Counted from the first letter of the stretch, positions 35,320-43,610 are shown. The stretch: DNA of 43,610 nucleotides from Syntrophomonadaceae bacterium (GCA_012729505.1 JAAYDA010000011.1:1-43610); one strand, 5' to 3'. Numbers and translations are program-made. The notes: generated by a model not told the origin, from the letters alone.

Positions 35320-35670
35320 ATGCACGAGCTGTCTGTAACCCAGGGTTTGCTGAAAACTGTACTTAAACATACCCAACTTAACGAAGTTCGCCAGGTTATA
35401 GGCATTAATCTTCGTATTGGTGAGATGAGCGATATCGAGGAGGAGTGGCTGCAAAAATACTTTGATTACCTTAGCCGCGATACTGTTGCCGCTGGCGCCA
35501 AAATTCGGGTAGAAAAATCTCCGGCTGTTTTCAGTTGTGAAGAATGTCAGAGGGAATTCGTAATAAACCTTAAAGACAGAACAAGTTTTTCGTGCCCCGC
35601 CTGTGGCGAAAAAAAAGTAAAGCTTATTGCCGGCCGTGAATTCGAAATCCGGGAACTGGAGGTGATTTAA
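35320..35670 (+). CDS. hypA: Nickel chaperone HypA
   Basis: A 116-aa HypA/HybF protein. The nickel-binding MHE start is intact (MHELSVTQ), and the zinc site is CEEC..CPAC at about residues 73-95. HypA hands Ni to [NiFe]-hydrogenase precursors with HypB. The end abuts hypB with no gap. No hydrogenase, hypC, hypD, hypE or hypF is in the window, so the client enzyme lies elsewhere. Confidence 0.94.
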   Translation: MHELSVTQGLLKTVLKHTQLNEVRQVIGINLRIGEMSDIEEEWLQKYFDYLSRDTVAAGAKIRVEKSPAVFSCEECQREFVINLKDRTSFSCPACGEKKVKLIAGREFEIRELEVI

Positions 35671-36348
35671 ATGAAAGAAATCAGGTTAATTGATATCAGA
35701 GATGAAATCCTTTCCGATAATCAAAACCTAGCTCAAGTTATCAGACAGCGGCTCCTAGAAAACAGAGTATTCATGTTGAATTTGATGGCTTCGCCAGGGG
35801 CGGGGAAAACCAGCCTCATAGTAGAAACTATTCGCCTTCTCAAGAATGAATTTCGTATCGGTGTTATCGAAGGGGATATTGAATCTATGGTTGATTCGGA
35901 AAAGATCGTCGCTGAAGGAGTCCCGGCCGTGCAACTGCGAACCGGCGGCGCCTGCCATCTGGATGCCCCCATGATTGAATCCGCCCTGGATACTATGGAC
36001 TTAAGCACCTTTGACTTGATTTTTATTGAGAATGTAGGTAATTTAGTATGCCCGGCCGAATTCGATACCGGGGCAGCGAAAAAGATAATGATCCTCAGTG
36101 TCCCCGAGGGTGATGACAAAATTCTTAAATATCCCCTGATGTTTTCGGTTTGTGATGCTTTAATAATTAACAAAACGGACTATCTGCCCGGATCCGATTT
36201 TAATATTCCTCTCCTGAGAGAAAGGATGCAGGTTCTTAACAAACCGGCGCAGATTTTCCAAGTATCCTGTCGCACCGGTGAAGGCTTGGATGATTGGTGC
36301 CAATGGCTTCGAAAAGAGATTTCTTCATATCCAAACAATATAATATAA
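35671..36348 (+). CDS. hypB: Hydrogenase maturation GTPase HypB
   Basis: A 225-aa SIMIBI-class GTPase that drives nickel insertion. Seen: Walker A ASPGAGKTSL, GVIEGDIES, HLDAPMIE, ENVGNLVCPAEFDTGA with the metal-site Cys, and the G4 motif NKTDYL. The His-rich nickel-storage head of some HypB proteins is absent. A GGAGGTGATTTAA ribosome site in the end of hypA precedes it. Confidence 0.94.
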   Translation: MKEIRLIDIRDEILSDNQNLAQVIRQRLLENRVFMLNLMASPGAGKTSLIVETIRLLKNEFRIGVIEGDIESMVDSEKIVAEGVPAVQLRTGGACHLDAPMIESALDTMDLSTFDLIFIENVGNLVCPAEFDTGAAKKIMILSVPEGDDKILKYPLMFSVCDALIINKTDYLPGSDFNIPLLRERMQVLNKPAQIFQVSCRTGEGLDDWCQWLRKEISSYPNNII

Positions 36349-36379
36349 GGCATTTACCTGGGGATGTCAAACACAACCA

Positions 36380-36408
36380 TTACAATTAATACGACTTTTT
36401 GGTATAAT
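36380..36408 (+). promoter_or_regulatory. Sigma-A promoter of the CarD-family gene
   Basis: -35 TTACAA (36380-36385), a 17-base spacer and a perfect -10 TATAAT (36403-36408). Transcription should start near 36415, giving a leader of about 90 bases before the gene. Confidence 0.6.
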
Positions 36409-36416
36409 TAGAATAC

Positions 36417-36478
36417 AGCATGTAGTCTCGATGATGTAAAATCAGCAATCGAGCTGCTTTTTTTTCTTAGAATTGCTG
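36417..36478 (+). promoter_or_regulatory. Leader stem-loop with U-run (possible attenuator)
   Basis: CTCGAT (36427-36432) can pair with ATCGAG (36448-36453), extended by AGCA/TGCT, directly before TTTTTTTT (36458-36465), a terminator shape. CAGCAAT (36443-36449) can pair instead with ATTGCTG (36472-36478), which would break the first stem. It lies between the promoter and the CarD-family gene. It may also simply end hypB transcription. Confidence 0.4.
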
Positions 36479-36505
36479 AATTATTAGCAGTAAAGAGGGA
36501 TTAAT

Positions 36506-37003
36506 GTGTTTAATATTAACGATTTCATTGTGTACGGCTCAACAGGAGTATGCCAAATTACGGATATCACTAAAAACGATCACGATGAGCCTGAATACTA
36601 TGTACTGCGCCCCGTTTACGACAATAAGATTAACAATATGGTAATCAAGGCTCTTATTAATAATTCCAAGGTTCAAATAAGGAAGGTCGTTACAAAAGAT
36701 CAGGTTTCATCATTGATTGCAAGTATGCCGGTGAAAGAAACTATCTGGATAGACGATAGCAGAGAAAGAAGCGAGTGTTTTAAAGCCCTCCTGAAAACGG
36801 GTGAATGTGAGGAATGGATAAAGCTGGTTAAGACTCTGTATCTTGAAAAGGAATTAAGATCTGCCGAGGGGAAAACACTAACACATACCGACGAAGACAT
36901 TATGAGAACTGCCGAAAAACGTTTATGTGAAGAATTTGCTATAGCTTTAAACCTTTCACCCGCCGAGGTTTTATCATACATTCTTGAACATGTTAAGCAT
37001 TAG
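36506..37003 (+). CDS. CarD/CdnL-family RNA-polymerase-binding regulator
   Basis: A 165-aa CarD-type protein. The N-terminal RNA-polymerase-interacting Tudor-like part (FNINDFIVYGSTGVCQITDI, then YYVLRPVYDNKINNMVI) is followed by an all-helical DNA-contacting part (ECFKALLKTGECEEWIKLVKTL..RTAEKRLCEEFAIALNLSPAEVLSYI). CarD proteins stabilise open promoter complexes, mainly at rRNA and stress genes. The start is GTG 36506 behind AGAGGGA. Several paralogues per genome are common in clostridia. Confidence 0.88.
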   Translation: MFNINDFIVYGSTGVCQITDITKNDHDEPEYYVLRPVYDNKINNMVIKALINNSKVQIRKVVTKDQVSSLIASMPVKETIWIDDSRERSECFKALLKTGECEEWIKLVKTLYLEKELRSAEGKTLTHTDEDIMRTAEKRLCEEFAIALNLSPAEVLSYILEHVKH

Positions 37004-37056
37004 AAAACGAAACGGGTCTGTGCTTACAGATTCCGCGTCGGCCATGACAACTAAAT

Positions 37057-37086
37057 GAGCCGGGTGTCAGCCCAGATACCCGGCTC
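37057..37086. terminator. Terminator between convergent genes
   Basis: GAGCCGGGT (37057-37065) pairs perfectly with ACCCGGCTC (37078-37086). A short T-rich tail follows on the plus strand. It serves the CarD-family gene and possibly the minus-strand flavoprotein gene. Confidence 0.65.
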
Positions 37087-37116
37087 TTAATTTCTGCCTG
37101 TATTTCGGTCTTTGTG

Positions 37117-38169
37117 TCAGACTCTTGTTTTCTGAAGCTTATCCAATACTTCTTCTGCTTCAGTTACAGTACGTTCAATCACTTCATTGACACTGGGAAT
37201 GTCATTAATACCGCCTACATTCTGACCTGCAAATAATATGCCTTCATCAATATCGCCTTTGGTAATGGCCATTAAATGTCTGCGAGTGCCAACGGCCTGG
37301 CGGGCCATGATCCACGGCATATACCCTTCATCCTCTTTACCCAGCATCTTTAAGCTCATACCAATGAATTGGGGATATGAAAGCCTCATCTGGTCTTTTA
37401 CTTCTTTCGCTCCCTTAAAGGCTTCGAACAGCGGGAATCCTTTATTCATCATCTGCTGAGCGGCTCTGGTCCTGAGAACTCGGCCATTCATGCCGTCGAA
37501 GACATGGCTGTAAAGGGTATCCTGTTCCGATGCTTTTACTACCAGCTCTTTATAGTTTTCATGTACATTGCTTTCTTTGGTAACAATAAACCTGGTTCCC
37601 ATAGAAACGCCGTCCGCTCCTAATGCCAAAGCTGCCGCAAGTCCGCGGCCGTCATAGAAACCACCGGCGGCAATCAGCGGAATGTTAACCTGGCTGGCAA
37701 CAACCGGAATCAGCACCAGAGAAGTAGCCGCATCACCGTGAGCAGCCGCTTCATGACCGGTAATCACCAAGGCATCACAGCCCAGCTTAGCCGCATTAGC
37801 AGCATGCTTGGCTATGGCGATAGTACCTACTACCTTGCCCCCATAGGCATGCACCTGGTCGATGAACCAGGGTTTACCCAGGGAATAGTTTATAACCGGG
37901 ACCTGCTCCTCGATAGCCACCTGGATATTTTCTTTGGCATTGGCACCAATCAAAATCTGGTTGATTCCAAAGGGCTTATCCGTAAGCTTCCGGGTTTCTC
38001 TGATAACCTCCCGGGTTTCTTCCGGCGTACACCGTGCTACGGCAAGAATCCCCAGACCACCTGCGTTGCTCACCGCTGCAACCAGGTCCGGCTCTGTGAT
38101 CCAGTTCATCCCCGCCAACATGATTGGGTGTTTTATGCCAAAAAGCTCGGTCATAGATGTTTTCAACAT
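37117..38169 (-). CDS. Nitronate monooxygenase / FabK-type FMN flavoprotein (2)
   Basis: A 350-aa TIM-barrel FMN protein of the NMO/FabK family. Seen: MTELFGIKHPIMLAGMNW, SNAGGLGILA, KPFGINQ, the TGHEAAAHGD turn, IPLIAAGGFYDGRGLAAALALGADGVSMGTRF. It differs from the copy at 25629 in the active-site turn (AAAHGD versus EEGGHP) and has a longer C-terminal part. The start is ATG 38169, nine bases after GGGAGG; the frame extends seven codons upstream over that site. It is divergent from the SOS-controlled operon. Confidence 0.85.
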   Translation of the reverse strand: MLKTSMTELFGIKHPIMLAGMNWITEPDLVAAVSNAGGLGILAVARCTPEETREVIRETRKLTDKPFGINQILIGANAKENIQVAIEEQVPVINYSLGKPWFIDQVHAYGGKVVGTIAIAKHAANAAKLGCDALVITGHEAAAHGDAATSLVLIPVVASQVNIPLIAAGGFYDGRGLAAALALGADGVSMGTRFIVTKESNVHENYKELVVKASEQDTLYSHVFDGMNGRVLRTRAAQQMMNKGFPLFEAFKGAKEVKDQMRLSYPQFIGMSLKMLGKEDEGYMPWIMARQAVGTRRHLMAITKGDIDEGILFAGQNVGGINDIPSVNEVIERTVTEAEEVLDKLQKTRV

Positions 38170-38346
38170 TAATACGTTCCTCCCGCCCATTTTTAATGAA
38201 GATTATCATCATTATATCAACAATCTGTCCGCTAAGTATATCGGCACTTCTGTTAAAAAGCATTAATACTCTTGTGTCGGCCAACAAACAATGTTCCCGC
38301 ATTTCCGGCGGCATCGGCCAGGAACAAAAAAACCATCCAGCCTGCA

Positions 38347-38412
38347 GGAACATATGTTTGCCACGCAAGTCCCGACATGCTATACTAAAATCACATTCAG
38401 AACGAATGTTTG
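38347..38412 (+). promoter_or_regulatory. Promoter with two LexA-type SOS boxes
   Basis: Box 1 is GGAACATATGTTTG (38347-38360) and box 2 is AGAACGAATGTTTG (38399-38412). Both fit the full GAAC-RNRY-GTTY core of the B. subtilis LexA operator. A promoter lies between them: -35 TTGCCA (38358-38363), a 17-base spacer, -10 TATACT (38381-38386). Box 1 overlaps the -35 and box 2 covers the start region, an arrangement that would block polymerase. The rest of the gap (38170-38346) shows nothing further. Confidence 0.75.
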
Positions 38413-38430
38413 TGTTGGGAGTGATTTAGT

Positions 38431-39657
38431 ATGGATACCATGGCCAAGCTGGCGATTTTAGCTGAGGCCGCCAAATACGATGTTTCCTGCTCTTCCAGCG
38501 GCGTGTCCCGTAAAAACCAGGGCGGAATAGGAAACGCCAAATCCTACGGCATCTGTCACACCTGGTCTGCCGACGGGCGTTGCATCTCACTGCTGAAAAT
38601 CCTGTTGAGCAATGACTGCATCTACGACTGCCGTTATTGCGCCAACCGTCGCTCCAATGACATTCCCCGGGCCAGCTTCAGCCCTCGGGAAATTGCCGAC
38701 CTGACCATACAATTCTATCGGCGCAATTACATTGAAGGCCTGTTTCTCAGCGCTGCGGTGGAAAAATCGCCGCACCATACTATGGAAAAAATCATTAAGA
38801 CCCTTACTCTGCTGCGCCAGGGCTATGGGTTTCACGGCTATATCCATGTAAAGATCATTCCCGGCGCCGACCCGGTTTTGGTGCAGCAGGCCGGGCTGCT
38901 GGCCGATCGGATGAGCGTCAACATAGAACAGCCCAGCGAAGAAAGTTTACGCCTTTTAGCGCCGCAGAAATCTCTGCCTCAGCTTTATGCCCCCATGCAG
39001 CAAGTCCGGGAGCAGATCCGGCTTAATAAAGAAGATCGGAAACGATTCCGCCATACCCCAAAATTCGTGCCTGCGGGCCAATCAACCCAGATGATTATCG
39101 GGGCCAGTCCGGACAGTGACCTAACCATTCTGAAAACCACCCAGGCTCTATATCAGACTTTTGATTTGAAGCGGGTATATTTTTCGGCTTACGTCCCGAT
39201 CAATCAAGACTCCCACCTGCCCGCTCCAGCTACTGCTCCACCGCTTTTGCGAGAGCATCGCCTGTACCAGTCAGACTGGCTTTTGCGCTTCTACCATTTC
39301 CAAGCAGAAGAGATCGTCGATGTCGGCCATGCCTATCTGGAAAGGGACATAGATCCTAAAACCTCATGGGCCTTGCGCCACCCGGAATTTTTTCCGCTGG
39401 AAATTAATCGGGCTTCCTACGAAGAATTGCTCCGGGTACCCGGCATCGGCCCCAAGTCAGCCTGGCGCATTGTAACCCAACGGCGGCTGGCTGCTATTTC
39501 CGCCGACCAGTTAAAAAAACTGGGAGTCGTATATAAGCGGGCTCAGTATTTCATTACCTGCAAAGGTGTTTGCCCCAGCAACCAGTCTTTCGACCCCTTG
39601 ATCATTCGTCGGCTTTTGTCACCTCCGCCCCAGCCGGAGCAGATGACTTTGTTTTAA
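38431..39657 (+). CDS. Putative DNA modification/repair radical SAM protein (TIGR03916-like)
   Basis: A 408-aa radical SAM enzyme. Seen: the early segment DVSCSSSGVSRKN, the cluster motif CIYDCRYC (Cx3Cx2C) at about residues 67-74, the GADPVLVQQAGLLADRMSVNIE strand, and a C-terminal helix-hairpin-helix (INRASYEELLRVPGIGPKSAWRIV), a non-specific DNA-binding unit. It fits the family annotated as a putative DNA modification/repair radical SAM protein linked to uracil-DNA glycosylase-type partners; the reaction is unknown. Two LexA boxes lie upstream. The next gene starts 13 bases on. Spore photoproduct lyase also repairs DNA with radical SAM chemistry but lacks the HhH tail. Confidence 0.9.
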   Translation: MDTMAKLAILAEAAKYDVSCSSSGVSRKNQGGIGNAKSYGICHTWSADGRCISLLKILLSNDCIYDCRYCANRRSNDIPRASFSPREIADLTIQFYRRNYIEGLFLSAAVEKSPHHTMEKIIKTLTLLRQGYGFHGYIHVKIIPGADPVLVQQAGLLADRMSVNIEQPSEESLRLLAPQKSLPQLYAPMQQVREQIRLNKEDRKRFRHTPKFVPAGQSTQMIIGASPDSDLTILKTTQALYQTFDLKRVYFSAYVPINQDSHLPAPATAPPLLREHRLYQSDWLLRFYHFQAEEIVDVGHAYLERDIDPKTSWALRHPEFFPLEINRASYEELLRVPGIGPKSAWRIVTQRRLAAISADQLKKLGVVYKRAQYFITCKGVCPSNQSFDPLIIRRLLSPPPQPEQMTLF

Positions 39658-39670
39658 ATGGAGAAAAACC

Positions 39671-40465
39671 ATGGATTATTTATATGACAGCAGCTTTGAC
39701 GGACTTTTGACCTGTATTTATCATCACTATTACCAACAGGCGGCCACGGGAATCTATCCTCAGGACCATTACCAGCTCACTTTGCTGAACAACAGCCATG
39801 TTGTAACCAGAAATCCTGCTTATGCCGCCCGTGTGTATGCCGCCATTGAGGAAAAAATATCTCCCTCTTCCCTGATCCTGGTTTATCAAGGGTTTCTGTC
39901 CTCATCCCCCGGCAAGGAGAATTTAATCCTGAACTATCTACGCTTGGGTTTTCGCCTGGGAGCGGCGGTGGATTTTTACCACTCTCATCCCCAGGTACAG
40001 CCTTTGCACAAAATTGCCCGTCAGGTTACCCGGGAGGTGCACCGCATACTCGGGCTGCTTCGTTTTGCTGATCAAGGCGGGTTTCTGTACGCCGGTCTCT
40101 CACCCGATCATGATATTCTGACACTTATCGCAGATCATTTCGCCGAAAGGCTGGCCAACGAACGTTTTATCATCCACGATCAGAAAAGAAACCTGGCCGT
40201 CATTTACGACGGCCAAACCATGCCGGAACCGGAGCTTCCCCCGCAACGGCAGTGGTATCTGATCCCCTTGGACCATAAACCTGAATCCTCCCTGGTGGAG
40301 GAAGATCACTACCAGCAGCTCTGGAAGCTTTACTTTGACAAAATCAGCATCGACTTTCGCCGCAATCCTCGTCTGCAAGCCCAGTTTATTCCCCAACGCT
40401 ACCGCCCCCATCTGGTAGAGTTTCAACCGGCCCGTCAGGAGCCCGCACCGAAAAATGAAGGATAA
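39671..40465 (+). CDS. Probable DNA metabolism protein, partner of the radical SAM enzyme (TIGR03915-like)
   Basis: A 264-aa protein starting YLYDSSFDGLLTCIYHHYYQ, the hallmark of the family called probable DNA metabolism protein. The rest includes a conserved middle (FYHSHPQVQPLHKIARQVTREVHRILGLLRF) and an end with HLVEFQP. In proteobacteria this domain is fused to a uracil-DNA-glycosylase-like domain; here it is free-standing. It always occurs beside the radical SAM partner in the cases I recall. Co-transcribed from the SOS promoter, with GGAG ahead of ATG 39671. No catalytic motif is evident. Confidence 0.85.
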   Translation: MDYLYDSSFDGLLTCIYHHYYQQAATGIYPQDHYQLTLLNNSHVVTRNPAYAARVYAAIEEKISPSSLILVYQGFLSSSPGKENLILNYLRLGFRLGAAVDFYHSHPQVQPLHKIARQVTREVHRILGLLRFADQGGFLYAGLSPDHDILTLIADHFAERLANERFIIHDQKRNLAVIYDGQTMPEPELPPQRQWYLIPLDHKPESSLVEEDHYQQLWKLYFDKISIDFRRNPRLQAQFIPQRYRPHLVEFQPARQEPAPKNEG

Positions 40466-40531
40466 TCACCGAAAAAAAGAGAATGGTTCAAAGAAGTAAC
40501 AGGAGTATCCGGAATAGCAGGAAGGTTGACT

Positions 40532-41455
40532 ATGACGCTTCAGCAATTAAGATACATTATAAAAATAGTTGAATGCGGCTCCATTACCGAAGCCGCCAAA
40601 CAGCTTTTTATCTCCCAGCCCAGCCTTTCAAATGCTGTTAAAGACCTTGAAGCCCAGCTGGGCATAGAAATATTCTATCGAACCACTAAAGGCATATCAT
40701 TATCCAGTGACGGTACGGAATTTCTTTCTTATGCGCGGCAGGTTATTGAGCAGACTGAGCTTCTGGAACAACGTTATCTGGGCAAAAAGCCTTCAAAACA
40801 GCTTTGTTCCATCTCAACTCAGCATTACGCTTTCGCAGTAAATGCCTTTGTTAACCTCCTTCTGGCATTGGAGGTAGATGAGTATGAATTCACCCTTCGC
40901 GAAACAAGGACCTATGAAATCATTGAAGACGTAAAAAATCTTCGCAGTGAACTGGGCATAATATATTTAAGCAGCTTTAATGAAAAAGTCCTCAATAAGC
41001 TTTTAAAGGAAAACCATTTGATCTTTAATCCTCTTTTTGAAGCTGAGGCCCATGTTTTTATCAGTTCGGTTCATCCCCTGGCCACGAAAAAATCCGTTAC
41101 TCTTGAAGATTTGGATGCCTTCCCTTTCCTGGCCTTTGAGCAAGGCGAATACAACTCGTTTTATTTTTCGGAGGAGATTTTGAGCACCGTTCCCCGCAGG
41201 AAAACTATCCACGTCAGTGACCGGGCAACTCTGTTCAATCTGCTCATAGGTCTGAATGGATATACTATTTGCACCGGCGTTCTAAACAGCGATTTAAATG
41301 GCGACAACATCATTTCTGTGCCCCTGGAGACAGAAGAAAAAATGCTCGTCGGTTGGATAGCCCATGAAAAGACCCGTCTGAGTGCACTCGCATCTGATTA
41401 TATTGCCGAGTTAAAGCGGTTGATCTCCGAATACGGTTATGGGGTATTATCATAA
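40532..41455 (+). CDS. LysR-family regulator
   Basis: A 307-aa LysR-type regulator. The winged helix-turn-helix is at the N-terminus (QQLRYIIKIVECGSITEAAK, then QLFISQPSLSNAVKDLEAQLG), and the periplasmic-binding-like effector domain fills the rest. The start is ATG 40532 behind GGAAGG; a TTG two codons earlier overlaps that site. It is convergent with metF-metE, with 32 bp between the stops. Control of methionine or sulfur genes is plausible from position only. Confidence 0.9.
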   Translation: MTLQQLRYIIKIVECGSITEAAKQLFISQPSLSNAVKDLEAQLGIEIFYRTTKGISLSSDGTEFLSYARQVIEQTELLEQRYLGKKPSKQLCSISTQHYAFAVNAFVNLLLALEVDEYEFTLRETRTYEIIEDVKNLRSELGIIYLSSFNEKVLNKLLKENHLIFNPLFEAEAHVFISSVHPLATKKSVTLEDLDAFPFLAFEQGEYNSFYFSEEILSTVPRRKTIHVSDRATLFNLLIGLNGYTICTGVLNSDLNGDNIISVPLETEEKMLVGWIAHEKTRLSALASDYIAELKRLISEYGYGVLS

Positions 41456-41487
41456 CCTCACAGGCTGTACAGAAAAAGGATCATCCA

Positions 41488-42351
41488 TTATGCAGCCAGC
41501 AAGGTGCTTACGGCTTCATAAATCTTATGCGCAATATAAGGGTTATTCATCGTATACAAGTGAATGCCATCCACTCCATGAGCTATGAGATCCACAATTT
41601 GATCAACGGCATAAGCAATGCCTGCATCACGCATAGCTACAGGATTGTTTTCATATCTTTCCATCATGGTTACAAACTTTTCAGGCAGCTTTACCCCGCA
41701 CAGTGATACCATTCTTTCAATTTGCTTTTTATTTACCACCGGCATAATGCCCGCCTCTATCGGCACATTTATTCCTGCAATACAGGCTCGTTCCCGAAAT
41801 GAATAAAAGTAGCTGTTATCAAAAAACAGCTGGGTTATAAGCTGGTCTGTCCCGGCATCCACTTTGATTTTAAGATTATGAATATCGTCAACCAGACTGG
41901 GGCACTCATTATGCCCCTCCGGATAACACGCTCCAATAATATTAAAGTCCCCATTTGCTTTGATGAATGACACCAGGTCACTGGCATATCGAAAATCCTG
42001 TTTAGGCACCAGATCAGGATTCACATCGCCTCGCAAGGCCAGGATATTTTCGACCCCTGCTTCCTTAAAGGCGGCAAGCATATTCAATACTTCGTCTTTG
42101 CTCAGATGTATACCCGGAAGATGGGCCACACTCTCAACACCATAATGATTTTTGATTGCTGAGGCAATTTCAAGGGTTGCAGTATTGGTTGCACTTCCTC
42201 CGGCACCATAAGTTACGCTGATAAAATCCGGATTTAAGCCTTGCAACTGGTCAAGGGTATTGTAAATAGTATCAATTGAAGCGGTTCGCCGGGGAGGAAA
42301 GACTTCCAATGACAAAACGGTTTTATTTTTAAAAATTTCTGAGGTTCTCAT
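41488..42351 (-). CDS. metF: 5,10-methylenetetrahydrofolate reductase MetF
   Basis: A 287-aa flavin TIM-barrel enzyme that reduces methylene-THF to methyl-THF, the methyl donor for methionine synthesis. Seen: [10 protein letters not shown] with the catalytic Glu, [33 protein letters not shown], and the QLFFDNSYF motif. The start overlaps the metE stop (ATGA), so the two are coupled. The length is that of the bacterial single-domain form. Confidence 0.95.
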   Translation of the reverse strand: MRTSEIFKNKTVLSLEVFPPRRTASIDTIYNTLDQLQGLNPDFISVTYGAGGSATNTATLEIASAIKNHYGVESVAHLPGIHLSKDEVLNMLAAFKEAGVENILALRGDVNPDLVPKQDFRYASDLVSFIKANGDFNIIGACYPEGHNECPSLVDDIHNLKIKVDAGTDQLITQLFFDNSYFYSFRERACIAGINVPIEAGIMPVVNKKQIERMVSLCGVKLPEKFVTMMERYENNPVAMRDAGIAYAVDQIVDLIAHGVDGIHLYTMNNPYIAHKIYEAVSTLLAA

Positions 42352-43349
42352 ATCTGCCAGCTCCTTCTTACTTCTTTAGCTGCGTCAACCAGATTCTTCA
42401 AGCTCGGAATCGTTTCCGTGTTTCCTCTTGTTTTGAGTCCGCAATCGGGGTTTACCCAGAGCTTTTCCTTTGGTATTTTATCAAGCATCTTAAGAAGTAC
42501 TTCTTTAATTTCCGTAGTACTGGGAATTCTCGGTGAGTGAATATCATAAACACCCGGACCCACTGCCGTTTTAAATTCGCACTGTCTTAAGACATTGATA
42601 ATTGCCAGATCTGAACGCGAAGCCTCAAAAGTTATAACATCTGCGTCCATATCGTCAATTTCCCTGATAATATCGCTGAACTCGCTGTAGCACATATGGG
42701 TATGAATCTGCGTCCCTGCTTGAACACCGCTGTGAACGAGCCTGAAGGCGAGAATTGCCCAGTTCAGGTATTCGCTGTGCCAATCACTTTTTCTTAGCGG
42801 AAGCTTTTCTCGAAGGGCGGCTTCATCAATTTGAATAATCTTCATGCCTTTAGCTTCCAATTCCAGCACCTCTGCCCTGATGGCCAGCGCGATCTGAAAG
42901 GCGCTTTCTCGCAATGAAATATCCTCACGAGGAAACGACCAGTTTAGAATAGTTACCGGTCCGGTGAGCATCCCTTTCATGTATTTCTTAGTAAGTGATT
43001 GGGCATATACGATATATTCTACTGTGATTGGCTTTGAACGGGAAATATCCCCCCATATAACCGGCGGCTTAACACATCTGGTACCATAAGACTGCACCCA
43101 CGCTTTTTCTGTGAAAAGAAAACCGTCAAGGCATTCACCGAAATATTCAACCATATCGTTACGCTCAAATTCCCCATGAACAAGCACATCAAGCCCGATT
43201 GCTTCCTGAAGTGCAACGCATTCGGCAATTTTATCTTTATTGAATTCGATGTATTGCTGTAATGTTATTTTACCGGTCTTGAAATTAAAACGGTTTCTTT
43301 TTACCTCTGCCGTCTGTGGGAATGACCCAATGGTTGTGGTTGGCAGCAA
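42348..43349 (-). CDS. metE: MetE catalytic half, 5'-truncated cobalamin-independent methionine synthase
   Basis: 333 codons covering the whole catalytic (C-terminal) domain of Met[59 protein letters not shown], zinc ligands in HTHMCYS and CGLKTRG, and [11 protein letters not shown]. Full MetE is about 750 aa. The frame stays open for 58 codons upstream to a TAA at 43524-43526, and those codons still read like the normal MetE linker ([14 protein letters not shown], then NAALKLPL). No ATG, GTG or ribosome site serves it; the first usable codon is TTG 43349. The N-terminal half thus seems lost, by truncation or frameshift. Catalytic residues are intact, so some function is conceivable, but decay is likelier. 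Confidence 0.8.
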   Translation of the reverse strand: MLPTTTIGSFPQTAEVKRNRFNFKTGKITLQQYIEFNKDKIAECVALQEAIGLDVLVHGEFERNDMVEYFGECLDGFLFTEKAWVQSYGTRCVKPPVIWGDISRSKPITVEYIVYAQSLTKKYMKGMLTGPVTILNWSFPREDISLRESAFQIALAIRAEVLELEAKGMKIIQIDEAALREKLPLRKSDWHSEYLNWAILAFRLVHSGVQAGTQIHTHMCYSEFSDIIREIDDMDADVITFEASRSDLAIINVLRQCEFKTAVGPGVYDIHSPRIPSTTEIKEVLLKMLDKIPKEKLWVNPDCGLKTRGNTETIPSLKNLVDAAKEVRRSWQI

Positions 43350-43610
43350 AGGAAGTTTTAATGCCGCATTCTGAATCCTTTCACGTTCATGAAATGCCGG
43401 GCTTCTGACAAAATCCTCCTGAACAAGTGAGGCGACTCCAGCTTGGACAGAGTCGTCCGAGCCAAATCTGCTTTCTTTGAAAAGACTAGCAGCTTGTGTG
43501 AATAATCGTGTATAAAAACACTTTTACAAGAAGGAATATCCCTTCAAATAGCGAATTATTCATTATGAAGAAATTTAGAGAGTACAACCAACATCAGATA
43601 ATGCTTTTTC

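Noticed and set aside
38288-38302. Third LexA box (AAACAATGTTC region)
   Set aside because: The half-sites are only three bases apart and do not fit the GAAC-N4-GTTC spacing.

Overview
The window looks like a chromosomal segment of an anaerobic, spore-forming Clostridia-type Firmicute, of the Syntrophomonas/Desulfotomaculum kind. The genus is not fixed by anything I can see. Supporting signs are strong Shine-Dalgarno sites with several TTG/GTG starts, a CtsR-type operator, a B. subtilis-type LexA box, a TRAP (MtrB) homologue, a pyruvate kinase with the extra C-terminal PEP-utiliser domain, a GerMN lipoprotein, hypA/hypB and several ferredoxin- or flavin-linked proteins.

Layout. 1-2.3 kb: a 112-bp tandem repeat made of palindromes, a thioredoxin-reductase-like flavoprotein without the NADPH motifs, and trmO. 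2.3-8.3 kb: a heat-shock operon dnaK-dnaJ-cbpM-like-clpB behind a promoter overlapped by a CtsR box. 8.7-10.9 kb: small unknown genes and a cupin. 11.0-18.0 kb (minus strand): a housekeeping run ybaK-like, dnaE, mtrB, pfkA, pyk. 18.1-20.1 kb: a HAD phosphatase and a carboxymuconolactone-decarboxylase-like gene pushed apart by an insert that carries a MazF-type toxin-antitoxin pair and an IS256 transposase scrap, flanked by a 75-bp direct repeat. 20.2-23.3 kb: an L,D-transpeptidase, an endonuclease/phosphatase-family protein and an unrecognised coiled-coil protein. 23.5-28.2 kb: a stand-alone EF-G, a nitronate-monooxygenase/FabK-type flavoprotein, a PilZ protein and a thioesterase. 28.2-32.7 kb (minus): an YbhGFSR-like ABC exporter with a TetR regulator. 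32.9-37.0 kb: a GerMN lipoprotein, then a Cys-rich ferredoxin with hypA and hypB, then a CarD-family regulator. 37.1-40.5 kb: a second FabK/NMO-type protein and, divergently, an SOS-controlled radical-SAM/DNA-metabolism pair. 40.5-43.6 kb: a LysR regulator facing metF and a 5'-truncated metE.

Three points stand out. (1) The radical SAM + partner operon at 38.4-40.5 kb belongs to a family of unknown function predicted to act in DNA repair, and its promoter carries two LexA-type boxes. (2) C-rich, G-poor heptamer arrays occur four times after plus-strand genes. Three of them are directly preceded by the same hairpin family. Their composition and spacing suit Rho-loading sites. (3) Several enzymes carry atypical key positions: PfkA has N103 for D103, the thioredoxin-reductase-like protein lacks NADPH motifs, DnaJ has half a zinc-finger domain, and MetE lacks its N-terminal half.

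All identifications come from reading motifs by eye. No database search was run.
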